Of a stretch of 64,000 nucleotides of DNA, positions 45,279 through 56,703 are shown piece after piece; position 1 is the first letter of the stretch, and each line of letters starts with the position of its first letter. Source of the DNA: Aralia elata (lineage: Eukaryota > Streptophyta > Magnoliopsida > Apiales > Araliaceae); the NCBI GenBank assembly GCA_034770075.1, contig CM068387.1, positions 77,439,971-77,503,970 of the forward strand, read 5' to 3'. Made by a program: the position numbers and the translations under genes. The notes beneath the pieces are model-generated. The model was not told where the DNA came from. It saw only the letters and a list, made by a program, of their open reading frames with translations, and made no database searches.

Positions 45279-45555
45279 CTAAGAAGGCTTCACCTCTTTG
45301 CTTGAAAACAAAACGAACACCAGATTGCAAGCCAATCTTCAGATCTTATCTATGTCATTCACATGCAGATAGATACACAACTTCGATTATATCCCCATCA
45401 GCATTTAGCATTTATTCATTTTATCACCACCCGTAACCAACTTAAGAAGAACAAAATAATAATTGTTATAGTGATAGATACACTGAATTACAGAAATAGA
45501 AGAAGGGTTAATTCTTAGTTCTTCTTCCTTTTCAATTTGCATTTTCTTCTTAATG
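45279..45555 (-). other. Putative 5' UTR exon of the ethylene-receptor gene
   Basis: This stretch lies between the TATA box and the putative leader donor. The open frame within it (45142-45330) has no recognisable protein and runs across the donor, so it is treated as noncoding leader. Confidence 0.4.
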
Positions 45556-45576
45556 ATGTTGCAAAAGCAGATAGAG

Positions 45577-45586
45577 TTATATATAG
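45577..45586 (-). promoter_or_regulatory. TATA box of the ethylene-receptor gene
   Basis: Minus-strand CTATATATAAC follows a CT-rich tract (CTCTCTCTCT on the minus strand), a common plant core-promoter arrangement. Start of transcription is expected near 45550. Confidence 0.5.
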
Positions 45587-45599
45587 AGAGAGAGAGGGT

Positions 45600-46560
45600 G
45601 TGTGTTTTTAGGGACAGAGAGAGAAGATTTGTCTGCGCCGTTGTTTGTTAGAGAGCAGAAAGAGAGAGGTAGAGAAAGTGTTCTATAATTTTTCTTAGTT
45701 TGTGTGGGACCCACTGGATTACATGAAGTGAATTTTGACGCACTTTTGCTCAAAAACGTCTTTCTTCACCCTTCTAATAAAATACTACTGGTCTATCTCT
45801 TGGGATTTTAAGGATTTAGATTCAAACAGTTATAAATGGACATTTTAGTCGGTAATTTATAAAAATAAGTTGTATTTTATATAAAAAAATTTGAATTTCA
45901 AAGTATCCAAGTATTATATTTTTTCAACTCTTTGTTCAATTTATTTATATAGACTCTTCAAATGTATTGTCATATTTGAATTGTTTGGAATTGAATTGCA
46001 GTTTTTAAGTATTACTATATCGTGGATGAAGTTTTAATCTAGTGGTTAAGACTAAAATATTGTGACTTTTAGGTCTTAGGTTTAATTCTCAGGATATGTG
46101 AGTTTATTTTCTTTCATTATGAAAGTTTATTTTCGCTTTATGCAATACTTATTTGTGGTTTGTTTCTTTCTTCTTTATGAGATTTGATTGATTATTGATA
46201 TTGTAATTGTGATGATGTATTTGATTATGAAATTATATTATACATGAAAGTTTGTTTATTCTTTATGTGAGACTTGTTTGTGAGTTTGTTTTTTTTCTCC
46301 TTTATGAGATTTGATTGATTATTGATATTGTAATTGTGACGTTTGATTATGAAATTATATTGTACTCTCCAAAATATTATTAACAATGAATGTTGCTTGT
46401 ACATTTTAATTATTACTACTCTCTATGAGGTAATTTTAGGTTGTGTTTGTAAATTTTGTTTCGGAGGAAAAGGAATGGATAGAAAAGAAAATTTTCTCCT
46501 TCTGTTTTTTAGTTTTTGAGAAGTAGGAACTATTCCTTTTTATTTTTCAAAATAAAACTC
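45600..46560. other. Upstream spacer with a tandem duplication
   Basis: No gene. About 46130-46260 and 46270-46370 are a diverged tandem duplication sharing TTTATGAGATTTGATTGATT and ATTGATATTGTAATTGTGA. The part up to about 46000 probably contains distal promoter of the receptor. Confidence 0.5.
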
Positions 46561-46568
46561 ACAAACAA

Positions 46569-47446
46569 GAGTCCGGATCACCTATCTCAAATTATGTCTC
46601 ATCTCCTATAACAACAAGAAAATCGTGTCGTATGACAATTTTAATATAATTTTTACATAATAAATAAAAATATTCAATAAAAAAAGAAAAAGGAAACCAA
46701 TATTTTTTTTTCTTTCACCCAATTACGCTTTCCACAATAAAAGTATTTCTTTCTTTCATATTCAATTTCTATTTAACCTCGGTTAGAAGAAAAAAAATTA
46801 TAAAATAAAATTCCTTCCTGTCCAATCTAGGTTTGAAGAACAGTATAGGCAAAACTATTTATTTTATCTACTCTCATCTCCTCTCCATACCATTGGGGCT
46901 TTTGAACAGTATATAAAATGTCTTTTCATACCTTTGGCTTTTGATTCAAATAATGTTCCAACAGAGAGCTAAGAGAGGAGAATATGGAAATAATTTTATT
47001 AAAATAATCTTATTAAAATTCAACTTGATTTATTTTACTCTTGTACGTACCTACTCAATTCCCACCATCTTCTCCGTCTTCATTATCTTTCTTCACCTCC
47101 GCATTATTCTTGTTTCAATCAAAAGATAGTAGGAATTAAAAGTAAACTGATTACCTTGTTAATCTTATTTATCTCTAGATTGTACAGAAACGATTTCTTC
47201 TAATTTTTTTCTTCTAACCAAGGTTGAATAGGAATTGAATTTGGAAGGAAGAAAGAAAGACGTACTTTTATTATGGAAAGAGTAATTGGGTGAAAAGGAA
47301 AAAGAATACAGTAGTTTCTTCTTTTTTTTTTGATTTAATATTTTTATTTATTATATAAAAATTACATTAAAAATATTACATAACACGATATTTTTATTAA
47401 AATAATTTAATGATGAGATATAATTTGAGACAAATGATGGGGACTC
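46569..47446. mobile_element. Fold-back (long inverted repeat) element
   Basis: About 46569-46790 is inverted at about 47210-47446. The outer ends GAGTCCGGATCACC and (inverted) GAGTCCCCATCATT, then TCTCAAATTAT.TCTCATC, TAATAAATAAAAATATT and CACCCAATTA pair across the element. The loop has no recognised coding sequence. A clear target duplication is not evident. Confidence 0.7.
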
Positions 47447-47851
47447 AAACAAACAAGGGGTGAGGACATAGTTTCGAACACTATAAAATTAGTAATATGA
47501 TTGTCAAAGTGGACCGTTCGTTTTGTAGAACTACATGTTGAAAATTACTCATAAGTATTGTCAAGATATCAGTACATGTGATATCACAGTTAAAAGAGTA
47601 GGAATTTTGATGTTTGTTTTTCAAAAGTTTTGCTTTTAAAAATGATAATGTTATGTAGTTTAAATTTTATGTTTTTATTTTAAATAATATTTTAAATGAT
47701 GTGATATGATCATTACATTAATTGAATATATTTCCTGTGATTATAACGTATTATTTATTTCATGCATTTTTATTAATTAAAATTATATTGATAGAAATAT
47801 AAGCTGCAATTAATATCTCTAAATTGAATTTCAATTATTGACTAAGAACTC

Positions 47852-47989
47852 TTTTATGCGGACATGATAATTGAACATGAACTCTTTATAATTTCACTTA
47901 TTTGTATTTTGACCTCTTAATTTTTGGGTCAAAATACAAATAGGTGAAATTGTAAAGAGTTCATGTTCAATTATCATGTCCGCATAAAA
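47852..47989 (+). repeat. 63-bp nearly perfect inverted repeat (hairpin), 12-nt loop
   Basis: Arms 47852-47914 and 47927-47989 are complementary at 61 of 63 positions. Both differences are T opposite G, so a plus-strand RNA would pair along the entire 63 bp with two G-U wobbles. It could be a tiny MITE, a hairpin-RNA source or a young miRNA-like locus. No target duplication is evident. Confidence 0.9.
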
Positions 47990-48341
47990 TTTTTGATTGA
48001 CAAATCAATAATATTTTTTTCATTTAAATAAAAACTTAATTTAGCAACTCTTTCTAAAAGACACGAATGTAAATAAAAAAATATTTCTGAATAAGCTTTG
48101 CGATCAAGTGTTCTTCGTAATAGAATAAACATTTTTTGTACTTATTTGAAGGATCATAAAAAATAACTGAAGTGCATGCGTTGTTCACGTACGGTACATA
48201 AAATCTTTCAACAAAACGGATCATGTATAAGAAGTGAGTAATTGTAATTGAACGGGTTGTTTCAGCTACGACAATTGTGTATTTCATTGCTTCATTTTAT
48301 GGGAAGTAGTCATTACATGATACTTTTTAACCAATAATTAA

Positions 48342-48893
48342 TGTTAACGTCAAATTCTGATCACTCGTCAAATTATCAAATAACGAGTCGAAAAGACGTT
48401 TAACGGTAGAGGATATGTAGCTGTTTTAGTGCTTATATATGGAATAAAAATAATTGACACAAAGAAATAAAATAATAACACCAAGATTTTTACGAGTAAA
48501 CCCAAATTGAAAAAAAAAATACGGGAGAAAGATATTAGAAATCCACTATAATAATATGGAAATTACAAACTCTCGACTGAGAAATAAATTATTTATTTAT
48601 TTTCTCCATACACTCCTACTTTAGGTATTCTCTTTACCGAATACTACTAACTTTTTGCTGTATGCTACGAGCTATATATGAAAGCTAAGAGATGGAGAGA
48701 GAGAATATAATTATTTCAGAATACTGAGAGATGGTATAATTCGGAACAATTGTGTTCCTTTTATAGTGGAGCTTCCGCGCACAAATAAGGAAATTTGAGA
48801 GAGTTGGGCATAATAATTTTGACCTTTTAATTGGCCATGTTTTGTAATTGGGCGGCTTTGAGTCAGGCGGCCAAACAAAATTACATGCTAACA
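48342..48893 (-). repeat. Tat element LTR A (552 bp)
   Basis: TGTTAACGTC...CATGCTAACA on the plus strand, bounded inside by the PPT. It is the complete copy and defines both LTR ends (TGTTA/TAACA). Confidence 0.85.
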
Positions 48894-48910
48894 TTGCCCC
48901 TCACTCTTTT
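48894..48910 (-). other. Tat element polypurine tract
   Basis: Minus-strand AAAAGAGTGAGGGGCAA abuts LTR A. A second copy (GGGGGGCAA) abuts LTR B at 51651. Confidence 0.75.
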
Positions 48911-49288
48911 ATTGTAAGAAACTTAAAATAAGAGAGTACACAAATAAAAGATTCTAACGTGCACCATCCAGTTATGATAAATAATCCTCCCTTATAGATC
49001 GAGGTATTTTTATTGTCCAATCAGATTTATCATGATTATGGTATGAACTTTCCTATATTTCTGTTTATTGAAGACCTTTTGATCACCACTCCTAATATTG
49101 CCCTCCCACTCCTCTATTCAATTCATCATTGTCGGATGTAGGAACTAAAGAGATCCATCATTCCAAGGAAATGAGATAGAATTTAACAAAATAATTCATA
49201 TAACAGAGAAAACTATGTGAACAAAACAAGAGGTGTTGTATTTCTTCGGGTGGGTAGTCAATTCTTCCGACGTTTCTGACCACCGGCC

Positions 49289-50542
49289 TTATTGGTAATA
49301 CTTTTGGAGCCTTCTAGCATGCCAAGTATTTTTTATCTCTGAACCATCCATTGCTCGAAGCCGGTAAGTAGGCTTTGGCACTCCAATAACTTCATAAGGT
49401 CCTTCCCAGTTAGGCATAAGCTTCCCTGTGTTCAGAGGAGTAAAAGCCTGGGCTTCCCGAAGAACCAAATCACCAACCTCAAACCTTCTTTGCTTAACAC
49501 CTCGATTATATTGTCGAGTCGTTCGACGTTGATAGATATCCAATCTTACTATCGTTGAATCCCGTACCTCATCCAACAAATCCAAATTAAGCTTAAGGCC
49601 CTCATCATTATACAATTCTTTATATTGACTGACTCGAAGAGAAAGGGACCCAATCTCTACTGGAATAAGGGCAATGGTACTATATGCTAATCGAAAAAGA
49701 GAATCTCCTGTCGTCGTCCGAGGTGTAGTTCGATAAGCCCATAGGACAATGAGTAATTCTTCGGGCCACCGACCCTTGGCTTCATCCAATCTTCTTTTGA
49801 TTCCATTGAGTATGGTCCGATTTGTTACTTCTACTTGCCCATTCGATTGAGGATGTGCAACCGAAGTTCTTCGATGTTGAATATTCAAATCAGTCAGAAA
49901 CTTCTCAAATTTGGCACCCACGAACTGTCGACCATTGTCTGACACCAACACCATAGGGATGCCGAATCGAAATACCACAAACTCTTTAAAGAACTTTAAA
50001 CATTCTTGCTCCGTGATAGTCCGAAGAGGTTTAGCCTCTACCCACTTTGTCATGTAATCAATTGCCACAATTACGAAGCTCACCTGCCCCTTAGCTTTAG
50101 GTAACGGACCCAGAATATTAACTCCCCAAATAGCAAATGGGATTGGAGGCAGAACCGAAGACAACTCCTCCAGAGGCTGATGTGGAATGGGACTATTGAG
50201 CTGACATTTGACACACTTCTTCACATAATCTTTTGCTTCTTGGAACATAGTCGGCCAATAATATCCCTGTCTGATTACCTTGTACGTCAATGTCTTGGCC
50301 CCTATATGGTCTCCACAAATTCCCTCGTGAACCTCCCGAAGGACATAAGCTGCTTCGGATGGTATCAAACATTTCAACAGCAGGGAAGAATAAGCACGCC
50401 GGTAGAGATCCCCATCGATTAGGCAGAAGTAAGAGCTCTTGTGTTTTATCTTTTTTGCCAACACCCGATCCGAGGGCAGCTTCCTATCGCTGAAATAATC
50501 TAAATACGGCGTAAGCCAGCAATCTGACCTCTCAATTACCAA
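49289..50542 (-). pseudogene. Tat-clade integrase region
   Basis: A 417-codon open frame. It includes the zinc-binding H...H...C..C segment (VHEGICGDHIGAKTL, CVKCQ), and the catalytic core with VSDNGRQF and GQVEVTNRTIL. The first catalytic Asp is replaced: IWGVNILGPLP where relatives have WGMDI. The C-terminal domain has the FEVGDLVLR and PNWEGPYEV motifs, ending HARRLQKYYQ. It is continuous with RNase H except for a TAG at about 50557 and a frameshift near 50740. Confidence 0.9.
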
Positions 50543-50557
50543 GACCTCGGTCTTCTA

Positions 50558-51145
50558 AATGCTTGGAACATCGAGAATCTCCAGATACACTGATCCACCA
50601 AATGAAGTAACTTCTGTTATGGCCAACTTTGACAATGCATCGGCCACAGTATTGTTTGATCGATCCATCCCTTGAAAGTCGTACGTGTTAAAGTAATGCA
50701 GCCGATCCTTGACCTCAGATAAGTATTTAGTCATCTTTGCCCCCCCGAGCCTCGTATTCGCCCACTAACTGCTTCACTACCAGTTGGGAGTCACTAAAGA
50801 GGACCAGATGTTGAACTTCTAAACTTCGAGCTAAACGTAATCCGGCTAGAATTGCTTTATACTCCACTTCATTATTGGTCGCCTTAAACCGAAAATGAAT
50901 GGCCTGTTGAACCTTAAATCCTTCTGGACTTGTCAAAATAACCCCAGCTCTACTAACATCCGAGGTCGAAGATCCATCCACATAAAGAGTCCACGAAGTT
51001 CGAACCGGTTGAACATCTGAGACCGAACTTACTACCGCCTCTGAAAAATCTAGTTCGGAGAATGAACATTCCACCATGAAGTCGGCCAAAGCCTGACCTT
51101 TTATCGCTGTCCTAGGATGATACTCCAAGACAAATTGAGTCGCCA
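50558..51145 (-). pseudogene. Tat-clade RNase H remnant with frameshift
   Basis: WTLYVDGSSTSDVSRAGVIL, NNEVEYKAILAGLRLA and VLFSDSQLVVKQL carry the catalytic Asp, Glu and Asp. At a run of seven C (about 50739-50745) the frame shifts; MTKYLSEVKDRLHYF and NTVADALSKLA continue it. Upstream, HPRTAIKGQALADFMVE is the linker normally preceding the second RNase H of Tat elements. The sequence breaks into LTR B at about 51146, so RT is absent. Confidence 0.88.
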
Positions 51146-51650
51146 AAAAGACGTTTAACGGTGGAAGATATGTAGCTGTTTTAGTGCTTATATATGGAAT
51201 AAAAATAATTGATACATAGAAATAAAATAATAACACCAAGATTTTTACGAGGAAACCCAAATTGAGAAAAATATCACGGGAGAAAGATCTCATAAATACA
51301 CTATAATAATATGAAAATTACAAACTCTCGACTGAGAAATAAATTATTTATTTATTTTCTCCATACACTCTCACTTTGGGTATTCTCTTTACCGAATATT
51401 GCTAACTTTTTGTTGTATGCTACGAGCTATATATGAAAGCTGAGAGATGGAGAGAGAGAAAATATAATTATTTCAGAATACTGAGAGATGGTATAATTCA
51501 GAACAATTGTGTTCCTTTTATAGTAGAGCTCCCGCGCACAAATAAGAAAATTTGAGAGGGTTGGGCACAATAATTTTGACCTTTTAATTGGCCATGTTTT
51601 GCAATTGGGCGACTTTGAGTCAGGCGGCCAAACAAAATCACATGCTAACA
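51146..51650 (-). repeat. Tat element LTR B, truncated
   Basis: Same orientation as LTR A, lacking about the first 55 bp (from TGTTAACG to the GAGTCG region) and fused directly to RNase H coding sequence. The right end CATGCTAACA and adjoining PPT are intact. Confidence 0.85.
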
Positions 51651-52507
51651 TTGCCCCCCACTTTCTTATTGTAAGAAACTTAAAATAAGAGAGTACACAA
51701 ATAAAAGATTCTGACGTGCACCATCCAGTTATGATAAATAATCCTCCCTTATAGATCGAGGTATTTTTATTGTCCAATCAGATTTATCATGATTATGGTA
51801 TGAACCTTCCCATATTTCTGTTTATTGAAGACCTTTTGATCACCACTCCTAATATTGCCTCCCACTCCTCTATTCAATTCATCATTATCGGATGTATGAA
51901 CTAAAGAGATCCATCATTCCAAGGAAATGAGATATAACTTAACAAAACAATTCATATAACAGAGAAAACTACGTGAGCAAAACAAGAGGTGTTGTATTTC
52001 TTCGGGTGGGTAGTCGATTCTTCCGACGTTTCTAACCACCGGCCTTATTGGTAATACTTTCGGAGCCTTCTAGCATGCCAAGTATTTTTTATCTCTGAAC
52101 CATCCATTGCTCGAAGCCGGTAAGTACCTGGCTTTGGCACTCCAATAATTCATAAGGTCCTTCCCAGTTAGGCATAAGCTTCCCTGTGTTCAAAGGAGTA
52201 GAAGCCTGGACTTCCCGAAGAACCAAATCACCAACTTCAAACCTTCTTTGCTTAACACCTCGATTATAATGTCGAGCCGTTCGACGTTGATAGATATCCA
52301 ATCTTACTATCGCTGAATCTTGTGCCTCATCCAACAAATCCAAATTAAGCTTAAGGCCCTCAACATTATACAATTCTTTATATTGACTGACTCGAAGAGA
52401 AGGAGACCTAATCTCTACTGGAATACGGGCATCGGTACCATATGCTAATCGAAAAGGAGAATCTCCTGTCGTCGTCCGAGGTGTAGTTCGATAAGCCCAT
52501 AGGACAC
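51651..52507 (-). pseudogene. Second partial internal segment (PPT, 3' spacer, end of integrase)
   Basis: A direct repeat of 48894-49755. It reencodes the integrase C-terminus (GLKLNLDLLDEAQDSAIVRL, FEVGDLVLREVQAS) with a frameshift near 52125. It stops abruptly at about 52507, where LTR C begins. Confidence 0.88.
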
Positions 52508-53029
52508 TGACTCAAAGCCGCTCAATTACAAAACATGACCAATTAAAAGGTCAAAATTATTGTGTCCAACCCTCTCAAATTTCCTTATTTGTGCGCGGGA
52601 GCTCCATTATAAAAGGAACACAATTGTTCCGAATTATACCATCTCTCAGTATTCTGAAATAATTATATTCTCTCTCTTTCTCCATCTCTCAGCTTTCATA
52701 TATAGCTCGTAGCATACAGCAAAAAGTTAGCAATATTCGGTAAAGAAAATACCCAAAGTGAAAGTGTGTGGAGTAAATAAATAAATAGTTTATTTCTCAG
52801 TCGAGAGTTTGTAATTTCCATATTATTATAGTAGATTTCTGAGATCTTTCTCCCGTGAACCCAATTTAAGTTTCCACATAAAAATCTTGGTGCTATTATT
52901 TTATTTCTATGTGTTAATTATTTTTATTCCATATATAAGCACTAAAAGAACTACATATCCTCCACCGTTAAACGTCTTTTTGGCTCGTTATTTGATAATT
53001 TGACGAGCGATCAGAATTTGACGTTAACA
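52508..53029 (+). repeat. Tat element LTR C, inverted and truncated
   Basis: It reads as the LTR sense strand on the plus strand: GACTCAAAGCC... to GACGTTAACA. About the first 30 bp of U3 are missing at the junction. Its orientation is opposite to LTRs A and B. Confidence 0.88.
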
Positions 53030-53034
53030 ATTAT

Positions 53035-53825
53035 ATAAATTTATATTACATTTTAACCTTGGAGTAATTATCGAATTAATAGCAATAAACTCTGTTCGAA
53101 GAGGCTCATATAAGGAACCTCGTGAAATAGTACCCGAAAAAAGTTATCATATATGTATTTTTTGCTTCTTTTTTTTTTTTTTTAATTTGTCATTCTACTT
53201 TTACATTTTCATATTAACTTTTAGCGGACTGCAACTGGTTTATGATGATGTTACTGGATTAAGTGGGATTTCACACGAGAGAAAGTAGTTGAATTTTAAA
53301 AAAAATAAATAAATATGTATTATATGAAGTAAACACGATCATTTGACGACAAAATACAACTATTTTAAGACTATTTACAATCATTTGGGCAGTAAAAAAA
53401 TTTTAAAATATGACACCTTTTAGACAGAGTTCTATTAGAAACCAATTCATAAATTTCTCGGTAATTAGAACTAGTTTAATAAATTTTGTAATACTTGCTC
53501 AGTACAAAAAGAATAATAATTAAAAAAATGGAAATTCACACTCAAAATTTACAATAGTATTTTGATCACAAAGAAATCTTACAAAAAATTGTTTACAAAA
53601 TAATATAGCTGATTGTGGTTAGTTTATTATTACTAGGTCTACTATGTATAGTGGATCATTCACTAATTATATTATGTCACATTATTTTGTAAACTAATTT
53701 TTATTAAAAAATAATAATAATAAAATAAAATTTATCACCCTAGGTTGTGTCTGTAGCGGTATTATAATGAACGGTTTTGATCAGCTCCGCGGTTTTTTCC
53801 TTGTTCTTAGATCGTCCCCTAATGT
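53035..53825. other. AT-rich spacer between two retroelements
   Basis: No gene, terminal repeat or RNA gene is visible. Confidence 0.5.
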
Positions 53826-54617
53826 GTAGATGTAAGATCCCGACTTTATGAAATAAAAGTTTATTATTTTCTTTATGATTATTTTTCTAAATAGTGAAGT
53901 GCTTAATTGTTATAAATGATAGTTAAGGGTGTTATATGCAAATTATCTAATAAATAGTATGTCGGAAAATATTCCTTTTGTCGGGGAATATTCCTTTTGT
54001 CGGGGAATATTCTTTTTGTCGGAGAATATTATATTCGGTACCGTACGACGGTGCCGAAATGGCAATATTGTCAATGATAGTGGGCCCCACAACGGGTTAA
54101 CTGTCGGATATAGAAAGTGATAGAAATTGGCGGTAAAACTTTAACCGATAACTGTTGAAATACCCGGTGATAAAAAGAACAGTAAAACGCGTTATTCCAC
54201 AGTAGCACACGGTATTCCACAGTGGCTCACGATGTTGCACAGTGTTTTATATTATTGATTCAATAATTGATAAAGTAATAATTGCACAATATCTTGATTC
54301 AATAATTGTTAGATATCATCTGCATAATATATTTTACTATTTGTCACGACACTGTAATTCATATCATTTGATAGGATATTTTAGCATTATTGACAATGTC
54401 TAGAAATTCTGTCAAGGAAAGGGGTTATTTAATTACGCGTCATTTTTATGGAAGGCCCCCTCTTTCCTGTGAATAATCTGGTTGTCAGTATTGCGAGTAT
54501 ATGTTATCTGTGATATTAATACATTTAACACAATAATACAGAAAAAGGGATTTATTGTGATAATGGAGTTATTTTTATAATGGTTTTATCTTTTTGATAA
54601 TGGAATTATCTTTTGAT

Positions 54618-54770
54618 AATGGAAGAAAAAAATGGATGGATGATATAAATGGAAGAAAAAATGGATGGATGATATAAATGGAAGAAAAAATGGATGGATG
54701 ATATAAATGGAAGAAAAAATGGATGGATGATATAAATGGAAGAAAAAATGGATGGATGATATTAAAAGAA
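54618..54770. repeat. Tandem repeat, about 30-bp unit, five copies
   Basis: The unit ATGGAAGAAAAAATGGATGG plus ATGATATAA repeats with almost no variation within the solo LTR. Confidence 0.9.
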
Positions 54771-54842
54771 TATGCCAAGGGTATAAGAGTAATAAATCAA
54801 GAAAATTTAGGAAAAAGACTAAAATGCCCTCACTTTGATTTT

Positions 54843-54855
54843 CCTATAAATAGGT
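54843..54855 (+). promoter_or_regulatory. TATA box of the solo LTR
   Basis: CCTATAAATAGG is a textbook plant TATA box. Initiation would be near 54880 and could still read into DNA to the right of the solo LTR. Confidence 0.6.
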
Positions 54856-55114
54856 AGGGTTTGCTTAAGAAATTTTCACACCTTCATTGCTTATACTTTC
54901 TCTCTCTCTAAATTTATTAAATTCTCTTAATGTGCTAGGCTATTGTGAGTATTTGTGAGAATACTAGTATTATCCGAAGTTAGTAAACTTCATAGAAAGT
55001 AACATCCAGTTAACGAAGGTAGGGAATATCATTTCTTTCATACTCATATAATATCATTTGCTTTCATGTTCGTAAGTGATATTATACTCATAAAGGTTGT
55101 TATTCATTCTATAT

Positions 55115-55455
55115 TAATTTGTGGGGATAACCTGTCCGTGTGGTATGACGCATGCTTGGTGAATATCCTTTTATATTCATTCCTTATTATTCTGTGGGGA
55201 TAACCTGTATGTACGAGTGTCGTACCTGGTGAATACCCTTCTGTATTCATTCCTTATTATTCTGTGGGAATAACCTGTATGTACGAGTGTCGTACCTGGT
55301 GAATACCCTTTGTATTCATTCCTTATTATTCTGTGGGGATAACCTGTATATCGTACCTGGTGAATAACCCTTTGTATTCATTACTTATTAATCTTTTGTG
55401 GAAATAACCTGTCTACGCGAATTATCGCATGACGGGTGAAAATCCATTTGCAGTT
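55115..55455. repeat. Tandem repeat, about 70-bp unit, five copies
   Basis: Each unit has GTGGGGATAACCTGT, an inverted-repeat core (for example GTACGAGTGTCGTAC) and TGGTGAATACCC...TATTCATTCCTTATTA. The inner palindrome differs between units, suggesting that the hairpin shape is kept. Confidence 0.85.
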
Positions 55456-55849
55456 TCATATATTCTGTTATACTCGTATAACGTATCATTTCTTTTGTAC
55501 TCTTTAAGTGATATCTTTTTCTTTCACATTTCTCCATTTATGATAAGAAATCTTTGTTTGTTTCCAAAACCTTATTTTTAAATGGTAAAAATCCCTGAAA
55601 ATTAGTAGCTTAATAGTTTGTGCTTTATCTAATATCTTTTCACTTGAATCTTTCGATTTCATTTTATACATTATAGTTGAATCATGAAATAATTTCTTGA
55701 ATATCATTCTTGAATTTGACTCCACAATTTGGTCATCGTGTTAACAATTTGGTCAATCTTTGATACTGATTAAATTATAAAGCTTTTCTTATCCTTAATC
55801 TCACTGTATCATTGTCATCATCCTCATACTTAAATTGTGGTGATAGTTC

Positions 55850-56050
55850 TCTTTGGCCCGTAGTGCAAAGATGAACTGGCGTGACATGATTTTGACCAAA
55901 CTGTGTATTGGTATTATCATGACTTTTGGTGTTACAAACAAAGGCGTATAGTGAAAGTTCTCTTTGGCCCGTAGTGCAAAGATGAACTGGCGTTTGGCAT
56001 GATCATGACCGGTGATGTTATAAATAAATATCTTTGGCATGTTGTGCAAA
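55850..56050. repeat. Diverged repeat with CTCTTTGGCCCGTAGTGCAA
   Basis: Two clear copies (about 55848 and 55959) and a third partial copy (about 56031) of a block containing GATGAACTGGCG. Confidence 0.75.
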
Positions 56051-56703
56051 GAGAGGTTGTTGAATATAAACTGTTGATTTGGATGTTCATAAACAGGAAT
56101 TGTTGATTGGTGTTACAGGGATAAAATATTGGTGGTGATCCTTTAATTTTTAGAAGATGGTAGATATTATAATCTACTTGACTCTTCTAATGGATTGTTC
56201 GTTCCGCTGCAGTTGTTGTTAAACAAATATAATATCTTTAAATGTCTGATTTATTATTGTTGAAGACTAAAGATAATTTTTATTCTTCATTATCTTAGTC
56301 ATGATATTTCTTGCTGGGCTATTTGAGCTCACCCTTTTCAGTTTTGTCCCATTGTTCTTATCAGGAAAGGAAAATGTAGCTGGGACTAGTTGGGGAGTGG
56401 AGTGATGGTCCGAGTTAGTGGTTGTCCTCATCAAGTTATGACATAGTTTAATAATAATTGTACTGGAGACTTAAAACATGTGTTGCCGTCTTTTTACGGC
56501 ATTGTAATAATTTGGGTTTGGATATTGTGGTACCATACGGTACGATATTTGTATGGAAAGTCACAGTATGTGTGTGGTCGTATTTTGCACGACAAATATT
56601 AGTTGTAAATGGGAAAATTCGTATTTGTATTTGTATTTTTGTAGAATGTTATTGGCGACTCAAAATGAGTTGTGTGGACCTATTTTGGGGGCGTCACAGT
56701 AGA

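Larger units (their letters stand above)
48342..53029 (-). mobile_element. Rearranged Tat-clade Ty3/gypsy element with facing outer LTRs
   Basis: The left end TGTTAACGTC (48342) and right end GACGTTAACA (53029) are the same LTR terminus in opposite orientation. Flanks ATTAA (48337-48341) and ATTAT (53030-53034) resemble a target duplication. Order from the left: LTR A (minus), PPT, integrase and RNase H (minus), truncated LTR B (minus), a second partial internal segment (minus) and LTR C (plus). RNase H of the YVDGSS type and the integrase style (WGxxILGPLP, HARRLQKYY) are of the Tat/Athila group. gag, protease and RT are missing, as are a normal 5' LTR and PBS. Confidence 0.85.
53831..56698 (+). 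mobile_element. Solo LTR of a Tekay-type chromovirus (2868 bp)
   Basis: It starts TGTAAGATCCCGACTTTATG and ends GGGGGCGTCACA, the same 3' terminus as the chromovirus LTRs at 1752-15760. It is flanked by perfect GTAGA duplications (53826-53830 and 56699-56703). No PBS, PPT or gag-pol lies beside it, so the internal part and one LTR were removed by recombination. It contains three internal tandem-repeat families: 54618-54770, 55115-55455 and 55850-56050. Confidence 0.92.
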
